64,000 nt of DNA, taken from assembly GCF_003970695.1 (NCBI RefSeq), contig NZ_CP034570.1, positions 1,116,001-1,180,000 of the forward strand. The letters are read 5' to 3'. Shown here piece by piece: positions 1 through 8,345 of the stretch. Position 1 is the first letter of the stretch, and each line of letters begins with the position of its first letter. The position numbers and the translations under genes are program-made. This DNA comes from Maribacter sp. MJ134. GTDB taxonomy: Bacteria > Bacteroidota > Bacteroidia > Flavobacteriales > Flavobacteriaceae. A model generated the notes under the pieces. The model ran no database searches, was not told the DNA's origin, and saw only the letters and a list, made by a program, of their open reading frames with translations.

Positions 1-469
1 ACCCAGAAGCTACGCCTGTCCCAAAAGAACGCCCGTATACTACGATCGTACTTTCATCGTAGCGCTGTTTGGTATAGTCGTAAAAAAGTTGCGCATCACT
101 TTTAATGGCAGCTTCGCTAAGTTCTCCCGTACTTTTCCCGTAGGTTCTATAATCCACGAAAATGGCATCGTAATCGTAACGGGTCACTAAATTAGCTACG
201 TGAATGAGATGCGAGATATTTCCCGAGTTCCCATGAAAATAAAGCACTACCCCTTTTTGCGAATTGTTCTGGATGTGTACGGCATTCAAACGAGCGCCAT
301 CTGGAGCGGCTAGCCAGAATTCCTCGTAAGGTTGGCAAAAATCATACACATGATTTGCCGGCATTTTGGACGGGATAAAGATGAGTTTTTCCTGAAAGGC
401 ATAGGTGACACCGAGCAGCAATACATATAATACCGCTAGTACGATACCAATTTTTTTAAGTCTACGCAT
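1..469 (-). CDS. alpha/beta hydrolase, N-terminal part (cut by window edge)
   Basis: The open frame begins with ATG at 469 and runs off the left edge, giving about 156 residues without a stop. An N-terminal hydrophobic stretch (about residues 7-24) suggests a membrane anchor. Next come the fold hallmarks of the alpha/beta hydrolase superfamily: FHGNSGN (oxyanion region), a VDYRTYGKS segment, and GRSFGTG as the nucleophile elbow with the expected catalytic Ser. The substrate cannot be told. Its start overlaps the stop of the upstream hydrolase gene by 8 bases, so the two are probably co-transcribed and look like an old tandem duplication. The catalytic Asp and His would lie outside the window. 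Confidence 0.85.
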   Translation of the reverse strand, partial: MRRLKKIGIVLAVLYVLLLGVTYAFQEKLIFIPSKMPANHVYDFCQPYEEFWLAAPDGARLNAVHIQNNSQKGVVLYFHGNSGNISHLIHVANLVTRYDYDAIFVDYRTYGKSTGELSEAAIKSDAQLFYDYTKQRYDESTIVVYGRSFGTGVASG

Positions 470-1340
470 TCGTTTTTCTTGAGGAGTGCTTTACGTTAAT
501 ACTGGAGCCTTCCAAATTTACAGGTTTTGGACGGGACGTTATGATGTCCGCCAACATTTTATGGTAAGCCTCAAAAGTATTCAGGTTCTTATGTCCGCCA
601 CCGATAACAGAATGTAAGGTGGTAGATTTAGGTTGTATTTTGGAAAGTTTTACGCTGGTCTTATAGGGAATAAGTCTATCATCCGTACCATGGATGATAT
701 GTATGGGACACTTTACGTATTTCAACCATTTATAGGTGGGCATGGGAAATTTAATAAGCAAGGACAAGGGCATAAAGGGCACGTATTTCTTGGCCACCTT
801 ACTTAAGCTGTAGTAAGGCGCGTCCAAGATAAGCATGCGCGGGTTGTTCATGGAAGCCAATTTGGTGGCAAACCCGGAACCTAGGGAACGGCCGTAAAGA
901 ATGATATATTTCTCCGCTACGTTATCCTTTATTTTATTGTAGACCACCTGTAGATCTCGCTTAATGGCTTTTTGGGTTCTTCTGCCGGTGCTTTTGCCAA
1001 AACCACGGTAATCTACCATAATAACATCATAGCCGTGACGCATAAAATCCACGGCGAACTTACCCCAGCCTTTGATGCTTTTGGAGTTCCCCTTGAGGTA
1101 AAAAACCACCCCTTTGGGGTTTGGCGTCTTAAAACGGAGTCCGTTTATGATGGCACCGTCCCTGGTTTCTATATTATACTCCTCAATTTCCTGGTTTTCA
1201 TAGTAAAACTGAAAGTCCTTTACCAGCTTCTCCGGTTTAAACATTAAAAAATCCTGTAAAAAATATACGAGGATATTGATCACAAGATAAACGATTACAA
1301 CAATCGTTAAAACATATTTCCAATCTACGGCGTTGAACAT
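462..1340 (-). CDS. alpha/beta hydrolase, membrane-anchored
   Basis: 292 residues. An N-terminal transmembrane segment (about residues 9-28) is followed by an alpha/beta hydrolase domain of the type often annotated as lysophospholipase or BEM46-like. Visible motifs are YLKGNSKS (oxyanion region), VDYRGFGKS, the nucleophile elbow GRSLGSG, HGTDDRLIP carrying the acid residue, and GGGHKNL carrying the likely catalytic His. The substrate is unknown. It overlaps the next hydrolase (starting at 469) by 8 bases and resembles it in architecture, which points to tandem paralogues in one operon. Confidence 0.85.
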   Translation of the reverse strand: MFNAVDWKYVLTIVVIVYLVINILVYFLQDFLMFKPEKLVKDFQFYYENQEIEEYNIETRDGAIINGLRFKTPNPKGVVFYLKGNSKSIKGWGKFAVDFMRHGYDVIMVDYRGFGKSTGRRTQKAIKRDLQVVYNKIKDNVAEKYIILYGRSLGSGFATKLASMNNPRMLILDAPYYSLSKVAKKYVPFMPLSLLIKFPMPTYKWLKYVKCPIHIIHGTDDRLIPYKTSVKLSKIQPKSTTLHSVIGGGHKNLNTFEAYHKMLADIITSRPKPVNLEGSSINVKHSSRKTNA

Positions 1341-1380
1341 ACCTTCTCAATGTACGAAATATGTTTCATTCTTTTCAAAA

Positions 1381-1405
1381 CGAAAAAAGACCCCGAAGGG
1401 TCTTT
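1381..1405 (-). terminator. Intrinsic terminator after the secreted-protein gene
   Basis: An 8-bp perfect stem (AAAGACCC / GGGTCTTT) with a TTCG tetraloop on the minus strand is followed by a run of six T. It lies 22 bases past the stop of the gene at 1428-1970, before the hydrolase pair. Confidence 0.8.
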
Positions 1406-1427
1406 CTTATCTTATATGTAGGTCCTA

Positions 1428-1970
1428 TTATTTGGAATCTGACATGTTCATGCTTTGTTTAGTGTATTCTTCCACCAAGAATTCAATCTCTTTTCCGTTA
1501 TTATCCGTGAAAATATAGGTCTGTTTGTTCGCAAAGTCATTTTTGGATTTCAAACTCATATTTTCAACGATTTTTAGGTTTTCTCCCTCGTCAATGGCCA
1601 CGGCTAGCTCATTTTTATTCGATATCAGCACAAAATCCTCTGGCATGTCCGAATTATAGGTAAATACGATTTTCTCGTCAAAAGCATCGTCCGCGTCATT
1701 ATCGATTTTTACCGTTTTGGTGATTTTAGCAACGCTATCCATTACTCTGGATTGGTCAATTTTTGTACTGTCCTCTTCGTTCAACTGTACTGCGGTGTTT
1801 CGCATGGTGCTTATCTCCACGGTACGTTTTACCATTTCGTTACCCGTGTTTACCGTATATGTTTTGGACTGGGTGGTTTCTAAGGCCTCGGTAGGATTAT
1901 CTTGGGCAATAGCCACTCCGGTCGTCATCATTAAACTTGCAATTAAAATATTTATTTTTCTAGTATTCAT
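1428..1970 (-). CDS. Secreted protein of unknown function
   Basis: 180 residues from the ATG at 1970, a start chosen because it begins a clean signal peptide (MNTRKINILIASLMMTTGVA, cleavage after about IAQ). A longer frame is open up to 2084 but would run into the 3' end of the dps gene. The mature part is rich in Thr, Asp, Glu and Lys with alternating beta-like segments, for example FTYNSDMPEDFVL and QTYIFTDNNGKEIEFLVEEY. I see no catalytic motif or cysteine and do not recognise the family. It follows dps by about 50 bases in the same direction and ends at a strong terminator, so it may share the dps transcript. Confidence 0.7.
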   Translation of the reverse strand: MNTRKINILIASLMMTTGVAIAQDNPTEALETTQSKTYTVNTGNEMVKRTVEISTMRNTAVQLNEEDSTKIDQSRVMDSVAKITKTVKIDNDADDAFDEKIVFTYNSDMPEDFVLISNKNELAVAIDEGENLKIVENMSLKSKNDFANKQTYIFTDNNGKEIEFLVEEYTKQSMNMSDSK

Positions 1971-2023
1971 TTGTAATGTATTGTTTTTAGAGTTATTAAT
2001 TATTTTTACTATTGGGTGTTCTA

Positions 2024-2521
2024 CTATGCGGTAGCTTCTTTCAATCGCTCTGAATTTTTTCTGTTCCAGGCATCGAGCATCCAACTGTTCTTTTCTAATT
2101 CTCGTATGTAAGCTCCAATGAGGTCAATGGTACCTTCATCATTAATTTCGTCTGCCTTATTTACCACCGTAGTCATTTGCTTTAATAATAAACTATGGGC
2201 TTCTAGCAACTCGTTTACCATTTCCACATCACTTAAGTTGGTATCACTTTCCTTAATGGATGATGTTTTCAGGTATTCTGAATAATTACTTATCGGATGG
2301 TAACGTAATGTTAGAATGCGTTCGGCAATCTCATCTATTTTTACTCTCGCCTCTCCGTATAATTCTTCGAATTTTTCGTGCAAATCAAAGAAATTATGTC
2401 CTAAGATATTCCAGTGAAAGTTTCTTAATTTTTGATAGTACATATGGTAATCTGCCAAAAGGGTATTCAATTCTTTGACAGTTGGTAATAATTTTTTTTC
2501 ATCTATATTCAAATAGTTCAT
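2024..2521 (-). CDS. dps: Dps-family ferritin-like DNA-binding/iron-storage protein
   Basis: 165 residues, the usual Dps length. The protein is predicted to be a four-helix bundle forming a dodecamer that oxidises ferrous iron with peroxide and stores it in the cytoplasm. The ferroxidase signature is visible: the NFHWN histidine, then D and E residues in FFDLHEKFEELYGEARVKIDE. The C terminus (NSERLKEATA) is short and lacks a long basic DNA-binding tail. Family knowledge suggests induction in stationary phase or oxidative stress, but I see no clear operator upstream. Confidence 0.9.
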   Translation of the reverse strand: MNYLNIDEKKLLPTVKELNTLLADYHMYYQKLRNFHWNILGHNFFDLHEKFEELYGEARVKIDEIAERILTLRYHPISNYSEYLKTSSIKESDTNLSDVEMVNELLEAHSLLLKQMTTVVNKADEINDEGTIDLIGAYIRELEKNSWMLDAWNRKNSERLKEATA

Positions 2522-2728
2522 GAATTTGATTTTTTAAAAGTTAAACAAAATGTGTAATTGTTGGAGTGAAGTTCTTGGTGGCCGAAAGAGTATCGACCTT
2601 ACTGGCGGAATGCCTTTAAAAGAATATGTATTTAATTATCCAACACTATTAATATAAGGGTATATGGAAAAATGTCAAGTGATTTAACGGTGTTTAACAG
2701 AAGTTGGTAAGAATTAACATAAGGAATG

Positions 2729-3823
2729 TTAAAGCCAGTCTTTTTTCTTAAAATAGATTAACATTCCTAAGAAGAGTACGATCATGAGGCCCCAAACGTA
2801 ATAGTAGCCGTTTTCCCAATGAAGTTCAGGTATGTGGTCAAAATTCATTCCGTACACCCCGGCAATAAACGTTAAGGGTATAAATATGGATGCCATAATG
2901 GTCAGCACTTTCATGACCTCGTTCATTTTATTACTCATGTTGCTCATATACATTTCCATAAGACTCATACTCATTTCACGATAGATCTGTAGGCTCTCGT
3001 TTATTTCTAAGGTGTGGTCCAAAGCATCCCTTAAGAACAGTTTGGTATCTTGGTGTATGAGCGGATGTTCCGATTCAATAAGACGGTTGATAAGTTCCTT
3101 GACCGGGAATATCCACCGTCTTACTTTTAGGACTTCTTTCTTTAGCTGTTGTATATTTTGGGCTACTACAGGTTTAGGATTGGTATACACCTCGTCCTCG
3201 AGCACTTCTATCCTGTGGTTGATCTGTTCCAATACCAAAAAGTAATTATCTATGATGGCATCCAACATGGCAAAAAACAGGTAATCCGCGCCCCTGGTCC
3301 TTATTCTTCCCAATTTGGACTGTATCCTGTTCCGTACCCCATCAAAAACATCTTCCTCAACTTCCTGAAAAACCAGTACGGTCTTTTCCATTAGTACCAT
3401 AGCGATGTGTTCCCCTACGATTTCATCTTGTTGATTGAGGTATAACATTCGAAACACACCGAAAATATAATCTTCATACTCATCAATCTTAGGTCTTTGG
3501 TCCGTATTAATCGCATCTTCTAGAAGTAACGGATTTAGATTGAATCGTTTCCCCAATTCCTCAATAAATGCCTCATCCGTAATCCCTACAACGTTTATCC
3601 AAGAGGTGTCCGGAGATTCTTTTAGGTTCACGATGGTCTTAAGATCTAACGGGTCGGACATTTTAAAGGAATCCGCATTGTATTCCATAACGTGTACTAT
3701 GCTTTCCCCCTTCTCTTTGGTACCCAAATAACTTACCGTGCCCGGTGCTTTCCCCATCTTCCCTTGTACTCGGGAGACTTTCTTTTTTCTTTTAGGAAGA
3801 CTTAATTTTCTTTTTTGGGCCAT
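2729..3823 (-). CDS. corA: Magnesium/cobalt transporter CorA
   Basis: 364 residues. It forms an inner-membrane pentameric channel for Mg2+ (and Co2+/Ni2+). A basic N terminus leads into a long cytosolic alpha/beta domain and a long helix. Two C-terminal transmembrane segments follow, and the CorA signature YGMN sits at residues 324-327 at the end of the first one. The inter-helix loop (FDHIPELHWENG) is acidic, as is usual. It stands alone, downstream of the truA-like gene on the same strand. A weak -7-like box (TATCTTTA) lies just upstream of the start. Confidence 0.92.
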   Translation of the reverse strand: MAQKRKLSLPKRKKKVSRVQGKMGKAPGTVSYLGTKEKGESIVHVMEYNADSFKMSDPLDLKTIVNLKESPDTSWINVVGITDEAFIEELGKRFNLNPLLLEDAINTDQRPKIDEYEDYIFGVFRMLYLNQQDEIVGEHIAMVLMEKTVLVFQEVEEDVFDGVRNRIQSKLGRIRTRGADYLFFAMLDAIIDNYFLVLEQINHRIEVLEDEVYTNPKPVVAQNIQQLKKEVLKVRRWIFPVKELINRLIESEHPLIHQDTKLFLRDALDHTLEINESLQIYREMSMSLMEMYMSNMSNKMNEVMKVLTIMASIFIPLTFIAGVYGMNFDHIPELHWENGYYYVWGLMIVLFLGMLIYFKKKDWL

Positions 3824-3910
3824 GACACTAATTTTACCTAAAGATACTAAAAGCGGCTATGTCACCATAAGAAAATGCTCGGGGTAAGTCTCTGGGTATT
3901 TTTAATTGGA

Positions 3911-4699
3911 TCATTGCGTAAAATCCAAGCCGTTCAGAAAGAGTCCGGAGCCTGGGGCAACAAAATTAAGTTGTCCGTCGTAACCCGTTTTAAGAGAAGC
4001 TTCTATGGTTGCGATGTCATACGCTCCCTTGCCTAATTGTATTAGCGCACCCATCATCATACGTACTTGATAGCGCATAAATCCTTCACCACGAACGCTA
4101 AGGGCATAACTTTGCTTTGGAAAAAAAGTGGCATCAAAATAGGTGTTGTTGGTAATTTCACAGGAATCAATATGCCGTATGACTTTTGCGTTGGGCTGTA
4201 ATCTTGCGGTATAGGCAGAAAAATCATGTTCTCCTTCAAATAGCTTGGCTGCCTTGATCATGAGGTCTACATCCAATTCCTCTATAATATTGGCTATAAA
4301 AGGAGCGCAGAACGGATGGTTCTTTGTTCCAAAAGAAAACAAATAAATGTACTCTTTGCTTTTACTATCCTGAATAATATTGAACTCCTTATCGGTAGCC
4401 GTAATCGAGGTTATTTTAATATCCGGAGGTAAATTACGGTTAAAAAGTTGTATGAATTCGTTTAAATCCGGTAGTGGTTCTTCTGCAATGAATAGTTCAA
4501 ATGCCGCGTCTAACGAAGACACCTTCGCATCTGTTCTTCCCGCACCAAGAATTTTATAATTAGCCTCTGGAAGTATAAATTTTAGCGTTTTTTGAAGCAT
4601 GCCCTCAATGGTGCGCTGCCCGGGTTGCTTTTGCCAACCACTGAATCTAAACCCTAAATAGGCCAATCGTACGATATAGTAATAACGTTTTTGTTTCAT
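3911..4699 (-). CDS. TruA-family tRNA pseudouridine synthase (divergent paralogue)
   Basis: 262 residues. TruA converts uridines 38-40 of the tRNA anticodon arm to pseudouridine. The catalytic Asp is at residue 57 in GAGRTDAKVSS, and the N-terminal YLGFRFSGWQKQ matches the family start. Later conserved parts, such as GEGFMRYQVRMMMGAL, are also present. Canonical TruA reads GRTDxGVHA, so the KVSS ending here is unusual. I infer a second, divergent TruA in this genome rather than the housekeeping copy. Its exact target site is unknown. Confidence 0.8.
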   Translation of the reverse strand: MKQKRYYYIVRLAYLGFRFSGWQKQPGQRTIEGMLQKTLKFILPEANYKILGAGRTDAKVSSLDAAFELFIAEEPLPDLNEFIQLFNRNLPPDIKITSITATDKEFNIIQDSKSKEYIYLFSFGTKNHPFCAPFIANIIEELDVDLMIKAAKLFEGEHDFSAYTARLQPNAKVIRHIDSCEITNNTYFDATFFPKQSYALSVRGEGFMRYQVRMMMGALIQLGKGAYDIATIEASLKTGYDGQLNFVAPGSGLFLNGLDFTQ

Positions 4700-4818
4700 G
4701 ATAATTTAAAGATACTACCTCGTTCATTGAAAGCGGTTAAGGCAACAATCAATAGTACAGCTATGACTAGTTTCTTTTTTGTAAATTAACCCAACTATTT
4801 AACCTAAACCAAAATATT

Positions 4819-5253
4819 ATGACAAATTCAATGAACAAGCCACCCATGTGGTTTTGGATTGTAAGTGCACTTGCACTTCTTTGGAACTTGGCCGGTGTCA
4901 TGGCCTACCTAGGACAAGCCTATATGAGCATTGAGACCTTAGAGCAAATGAGTCAGGCAGAGCGTCTGCTCTACGAATCGCAACCCGCTTGGGTAACTGG
5001 TGCATTTGCCGTTGCGGTATGGGGCGGTGCCTTAGGCTGTATTGCGCTTTTGTTAAAAAAGAAATGGGCAAAACCCGTATTTATCATTTCCCTGATAGGG
5101 ATTTTAGCACAAATGTCCCATTCCTTCTTTATGAGTAACAATTTTGAAGTATATGGTCCAGGTGCCATGATCATGCCCATAATGGTGTTAATTATTGGTA
5201 TAGCGCTGGTGCTATTGGCCAATACCGCTATCAAAAAAGGATGGTTGTCCTAA
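4819..5253 (+). CDS. Small four-helix membrane protein
   Basis: 144 residues with four predicted transmembrane segments: about residues 8-30 (starting WFWIVSALALLW), 57-77, 83-103 and 113-133. There is a hydrophilic loop with an acidic cluster after the first helix. I recall similar small flavobacterial proteins labelled as hypothetical or sugar transporter, but nothing in the sequence supports a transport function. It is monocistronic: it is divergent from the truA-like gene and followed by a strong terminator. Confidence 0.7.
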   Translation: MTNSMNKPPMWFWIVSALALLWNLAGVMAYLGQAYMSIETLEQMSQAERLLYESQPAWVTGAFAVAVWGGALGCIALLLKKKWAKPVFIISLIGILAQMSHSFFMSNNFEVYGPGAMIMPIMVLIIGIALVLLANTAIKKGWLS

Positions 5254-5275
5254 ACTAGGAACAGTATAAAGTAGC

Positions 5276-5306
5276 ATAGGGTTGGGTCACCAGCCCTATT
5301 TTTTTT
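5276..5306 (+). terminator. Intrinsic terminator after the four-helix membrane protein
   Basis: A 10-bp stem (ATAGGGTTGG / CCAGCCCTAT, one G-U wobble) with a GTCA loop is followed by eight T. It lies 22 bases after the stop at 5253. Confidence 0.85.
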
Positions 5307-5317
5307 CAATAGATAAT

Positions 5318-5352
5318 TGATTGTCAATCATTCATAAACTATTTTCAATAGT
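5318..5352. repeat. Two adjacent short inverted repeats
   Basis: Two compact palindromes sit side by side in the 190-base gap before the gene at 5444: TGATTG-T-CAATCA at 5318-5330 and ACTATT-TTC-AATAGT at 5338-5352. Neither is followed by a T-run, so neither is a terminator. They could be operator half-site pairs, but A+T-rich palindromes also arise by chance. Confidence 0.35.
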
Positions 5353-5443
5353 ATCCGTAGTTCATCGATTTTATTGAAATAAAAGTAATACTCCTAACGT
5401 TTTAGCTATAGATTACGGTTCCCAGACCCCGAAACCTACTTAA

Positions 5444-5926
5444 ATGAATACTACTAAAGTAACCATTACTTGGAAGCTTGCTCTTGTCTTGTCTATAAGT
5501 ATCCTTTTGTTATTGGATTTCTCTAACTTCTATGGACTATACAGCAATAGGTTTTATGTCTTTAAAGTTGATAATTATATTATTCCCATATTATCGCTAA
5601 TACATTTTAGCTATCTCTATCAATTTTGGCACAAAGTAAAGGAGAACCTCTTCGGAAGCCCTAAAATGCGAAATCTAGAATATTCGTTATACATTCTTCT
5701 GTTGGTTTATTGTTTTAAATTCTTTGATACCCTTTTTATCATACTCTCCTATTTTGACTATGAAAATTCATTGTTCCCGAAAACCTTTTTTCCTGTGGGA
5801 CTTTCAATTCTTGTCCTATATGCATCCCTTATCGTACTCACTTTGCTGATCTTTGGTTACAGAAAAGAATTGATAGGAACTTACCTCTTCGATGATATGA
5901 ACCAACACGTAGATCATTGGAACTAA
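5444..5926 (+). CDS. Small membrane protein of unknown function
   Basis: 160 residues, strongly hydrophobic and rich in aromatic residues. About four transmembrane segments are seen: residues 12-31, a stretch around IIPILSLIHFSYLY, YILLLVYCFKFFDTLF, and VGLSILVLYASLIVLTLLIF. The C terminus is short and hydrophilic. No family motif is recognisable. It lies alone upstream of the two-component pair in the same direction, with 180 bases between them. Confidence 0.6.
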   Translation: MNTTKVTITWKLALVLSISILLLLDFSNFYGLYSNRFYVFKVDNYIIPILSLIHFSYLYQFWHKVKENLFGSPKMRNLEYSLYILLLVYCFKFFDTLFIILSYFDYENSLFPKTFFPVGLSILVLYASLIVLTLLIFGYRKELIGTYLFDDMNQHVDHWN

Positions 5927-6106
5927 ATGTGATTATCCGGTCATTATAATTCTAGGACGCTTTTCAATTAAAAACACCTGTTTTTGTAAGGAATACATTA
6001 GAAGCTTGACTTTTAGTTTGTTGCCTCTAGTCATGGCAATACACCAACACCTATTACGCTGTGACATTTGTGTGATACTTTTTGTTTTGCTTTGTAAAGT
6101 TCCATT

Positions 6107-6805
6107 ATGAAAGAAATACTCATTATAGAAGATGATCCGGAAATTATAAAACTTTTGGATATACATCTAAGCGATTTAAACTACAAGACCAAAAAGGCTA
6201 CTGATGGTGCCGAGGGTTTGTTATTGGCTTTGAACACCGATTTTGATTTAATTATTCTAGACCTGACCTTGCCTACGTTGGATGGTGTAGAAATTTGCAA
6301 AAAACTAAGAGCGGAAAAGGATACCCCTGTTATCATGCTAACCGCCAAATCAGAGGAAATCGATAGGGTCTTGGGGCTGGAAATCGGAGCTGATGATTAC
6401 ATTACCAAACCCTTTAGTATTAGAGAATTACTAGCCAGAATAAAAGCCGTAATGCGCCGTACGAACGCTACTGTTGACAAAGCGACCGATTCTTCGGTTA
6501 TCGCATCAGAAGGGCTTTTCATTGATATAGATAAGCGTAAAGTATTGCTAGAAGACAAAAGGATAGACCTTTCCCCGAAGGAGTTTGAACTCTTGGTCTT
6601 AATGGCCTCTAACCCCGGCCGAAATTATACCCGAACAGAGTTACTGAATATGATATGGGGGTATAATTTTGAAGGTTATGAGCATACCGTAAACTCTCAC
6701 ATCAACAGACTACGGGCCAAGATAGAATCGGACATGGCCAATCCTACCTATATATTGACCACCTGGGGAGTGGGCTACAAATTCAACGAAGATATTAGCG
6801 CATGA
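6107..6805 (+). CDS. OmpR/PhoB-type response regulator
   Basis: 232 residues. The receiver domain (about 1-118) has the acidic pair D9/D10, the phospho-acceptor D52 in IILDLTLP, a switch Thr in MLTAK, and the conserved Lys in YITKPFS. A winged-helix DNA-binding domain (about 135-228) follows, with SPKEFELLVLMASNPGR and the recognition segment around YEHTVNSHINRLRAKIE. It overlaps the histidine kinase by 4 bases (ATGA), so the two form a translationally coupled two-component system. The signal and regulon cannot be inferred from context. Confidence 0.93.
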   Translation: MKEILIIEDDPEIIKLLDIHLSDLNYKTKKATDGAEGLLLALNTDFDLIILDLTLPTLDGVEICKKLRAEKDTPVIMLTAKSEEIDRVLGLEIGADDYITKPFSIRELLARIKAVMRRTNATVDKATDSSVIASEGLFIDIDKRKVLLEDKRIDLSPKEFELLVLMASNPGRNYTRTELLNMIWGYNFEGYEHTVNSHINRLRAKIESDMANPTYILTTWGVGYKFNEDISA

Positions 6806-8295
6806 GTACCACTGAAAAAACATTGACACCGAAGTTGGTGAAGAAATTATGGGTAGCCTTTATACTGCTTGTATTGTTAATGGGTTCCTCCTATATATTT
6901 ATTACGGGATATCTCACCAACAAACACAATCAGGCCATAACACAACGTGTCAATGCAAATGTAGCCGAGCATGTAATTCAGGAAAAATTTCAGGATGCCT
7001 CTCCTTTTTTAGCGGATGGTAGCGTTAACAAAGCACTTTTTGGAGATTTAATGCACGATATGATGGCCGTAAATCGCAGTATTGAAGTGTATTTATTAAA
7101 TAAAGCTGGGGAAATTCAATATTCCGTGGTTTTGGAACATAATGAAAATGAGCCTGCAAAACATGTATCCTTAGCACCTATAAACGAATTTATTAGAAAT
7201 GATGGGGCTACCTTTGTTTTGGGTGATGACCCTTTGAATCCTGAAGAGCAAAAAATATTCTCCGCAGCACCCTTTAATGTAGATGGTAAGGAAGGTTTTA
7301 TTTACATTATCCTTGCAGGAAAAGAGTTTCAGCTCATAAGCGATAATCTTCTTGGGCAATATTTCACCAAACTTGGTGTAGGTGCAACCCTGCTCACCAT
7401 GCTTTTTGCAGCATTAATCGGTATACTAAGCATTTGGTTCTTGACCAAAAATCTCCGCTTGATCACGCAAACGGTCAGAAAATTTCAAGAGGGGGATTTA
7501 GACATACGAATACCGAACCCGGAAGCATCGGACATTGAGGTCTTTGCCCATTCCTTTAATGAAATGGCGGATACCATAGTAGATAACATGGATAAGATGA
7601 AATCCGTAGACACCCTTAGAAGGGAACTCATTGCTAATGTATCCCATGATTTACGAACACCTTTGGCCATTTTAAAAGGCTATGTGGAAACTTTGCAAAT
7701 AAAGCGGGATTCTTTGAGCGAGGAACAAAAACAAGAGTATTTACGGATTACCCACGATAATATTGACAAACTGTCTAACCTTATCAATCAATTGTTCGAT
7801 TATTCCAAATTGGAAGCGGAGCAAGTAACCCCCATCAAGGAGCCTTTCTCAATTACCGAACTCTCACACGACCTCATTGCCAAATTCAAGGTTTTGGCGG
7901 CACAAAAATCCATTACACTAAACCTGGATAATCCAGAAGCTAATTGTATGGTTTTTGCGGATGTAAGCTTGGTAGAGCGAGCCCTACAGAATCTTATTGA
8001 AAACGCAATAAAGTATACCGAAAAGGGCGGAAAAGTAACGCTAAGTCTACTTAAAAAAGGAAAGAATATTGAAATAAATATCACCGATACCGGCACGGGA
8101 ATTCCGGTGAACGAACAGCCATTTATCTTTGACCGCTATAAGCAAGTGGACAAGAGTGCCAAGAAACAAGGGTATGGGCTAGGTTTGGCCATAGTTAAAA
8201 AAATTATGGATTTGCACGACACGACCATCACCGTATTGAGCAAACCAAAGGAAGGAAGTTCTTTTATTTTCAACTTGCCTGCATATCAGCTATAG
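6802..8295 (+). CDS. Membrane sensor histidine kinase
   Basis: 497 residues. Transmembrane segment 1 (about 17-37) and segment 2 (about 192-214) enclose a periplasmic sensor domain of about 150 residues. A HAMP linker follows, then a dimerisation domain with the phospho-acceptor H282 in ANVSHDLRTPL. The catalytic ATPase domain shows the N-box (NLIENAIKY), G1 (DTGTGIP) and G2 (GYGLGLAIV). This is the cognate partner of the response regulator it overlaps by 4 bases. The sensor part has no recognisable ligand motif. Transcription ends at the hairpin at 8317. Confidence 0.93.
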   Translation: MSTTEKTLTPKLVKKLWVAFILLVLLMGSSYIFITGYLTNKHNQAITQRVNANVAEHVIQEKFQDASPFLADGSVNKALFGDLMHDMMAVNRSIEVYLLNKAGEIQYSVVLEHNENEPAKHVSLAPINEFIRNDGATFVLGDDPLNPEEQKIFSAAPFNVDGKEGFIYIILAGKEFQLISDNLLGQYFTKLGVGATLLTMLFAALIGILSIWFLTKNLRLITQTVRKFQEGDLDIRIPNPEASDIEVFAHSFNEMADTIVDNMDKMKSVDTLRRELIANVSHDLRTPLAILKGYVETLQIKRDSLSEEQKQEYLRITHDNIDKLSNLINQLFDYSKLEAEQVTPIKEPFSITELSHDLIAKFKVLAAQKSITLNLDNPEANCMVFADVSLVERALQNLIENAIKYTEKGGKVTLSLLKKGKNIEINITDTGTGIPVNEQPFIFDRYKQVDKSAKKQGYGLGLAIVKKIMDLHDTTITVLSKPKEGSSFIFNLPAYQL

Positions 8296-8316
8296 TGGGA
8301 AATAATTGCTATGAAG

Positions 8317-8342
8317 AAAGCCTTCCAATTTGGAAGGCTTTT
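8317..8342. terminator. Bidirectional intrinsic terminator between convergent genes
   Basis: An 11-bp perfect stem (AAAGCCTTCCA / TGGAAGGCTTT) with a 3-base loop and A/T flanks lies between the convergent kinase gene and AAA ATPase gene. It can serve both strands. Confidence 0.8.
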
Positions 8343-8345
8343 GAA

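Noticed and set aside
1971-2084. A 38-codon N-terminal extension of the secreted protein gene
   Set aside because: It overlaps the dps coding end and hides a clean signal peptide that starts at 1970.
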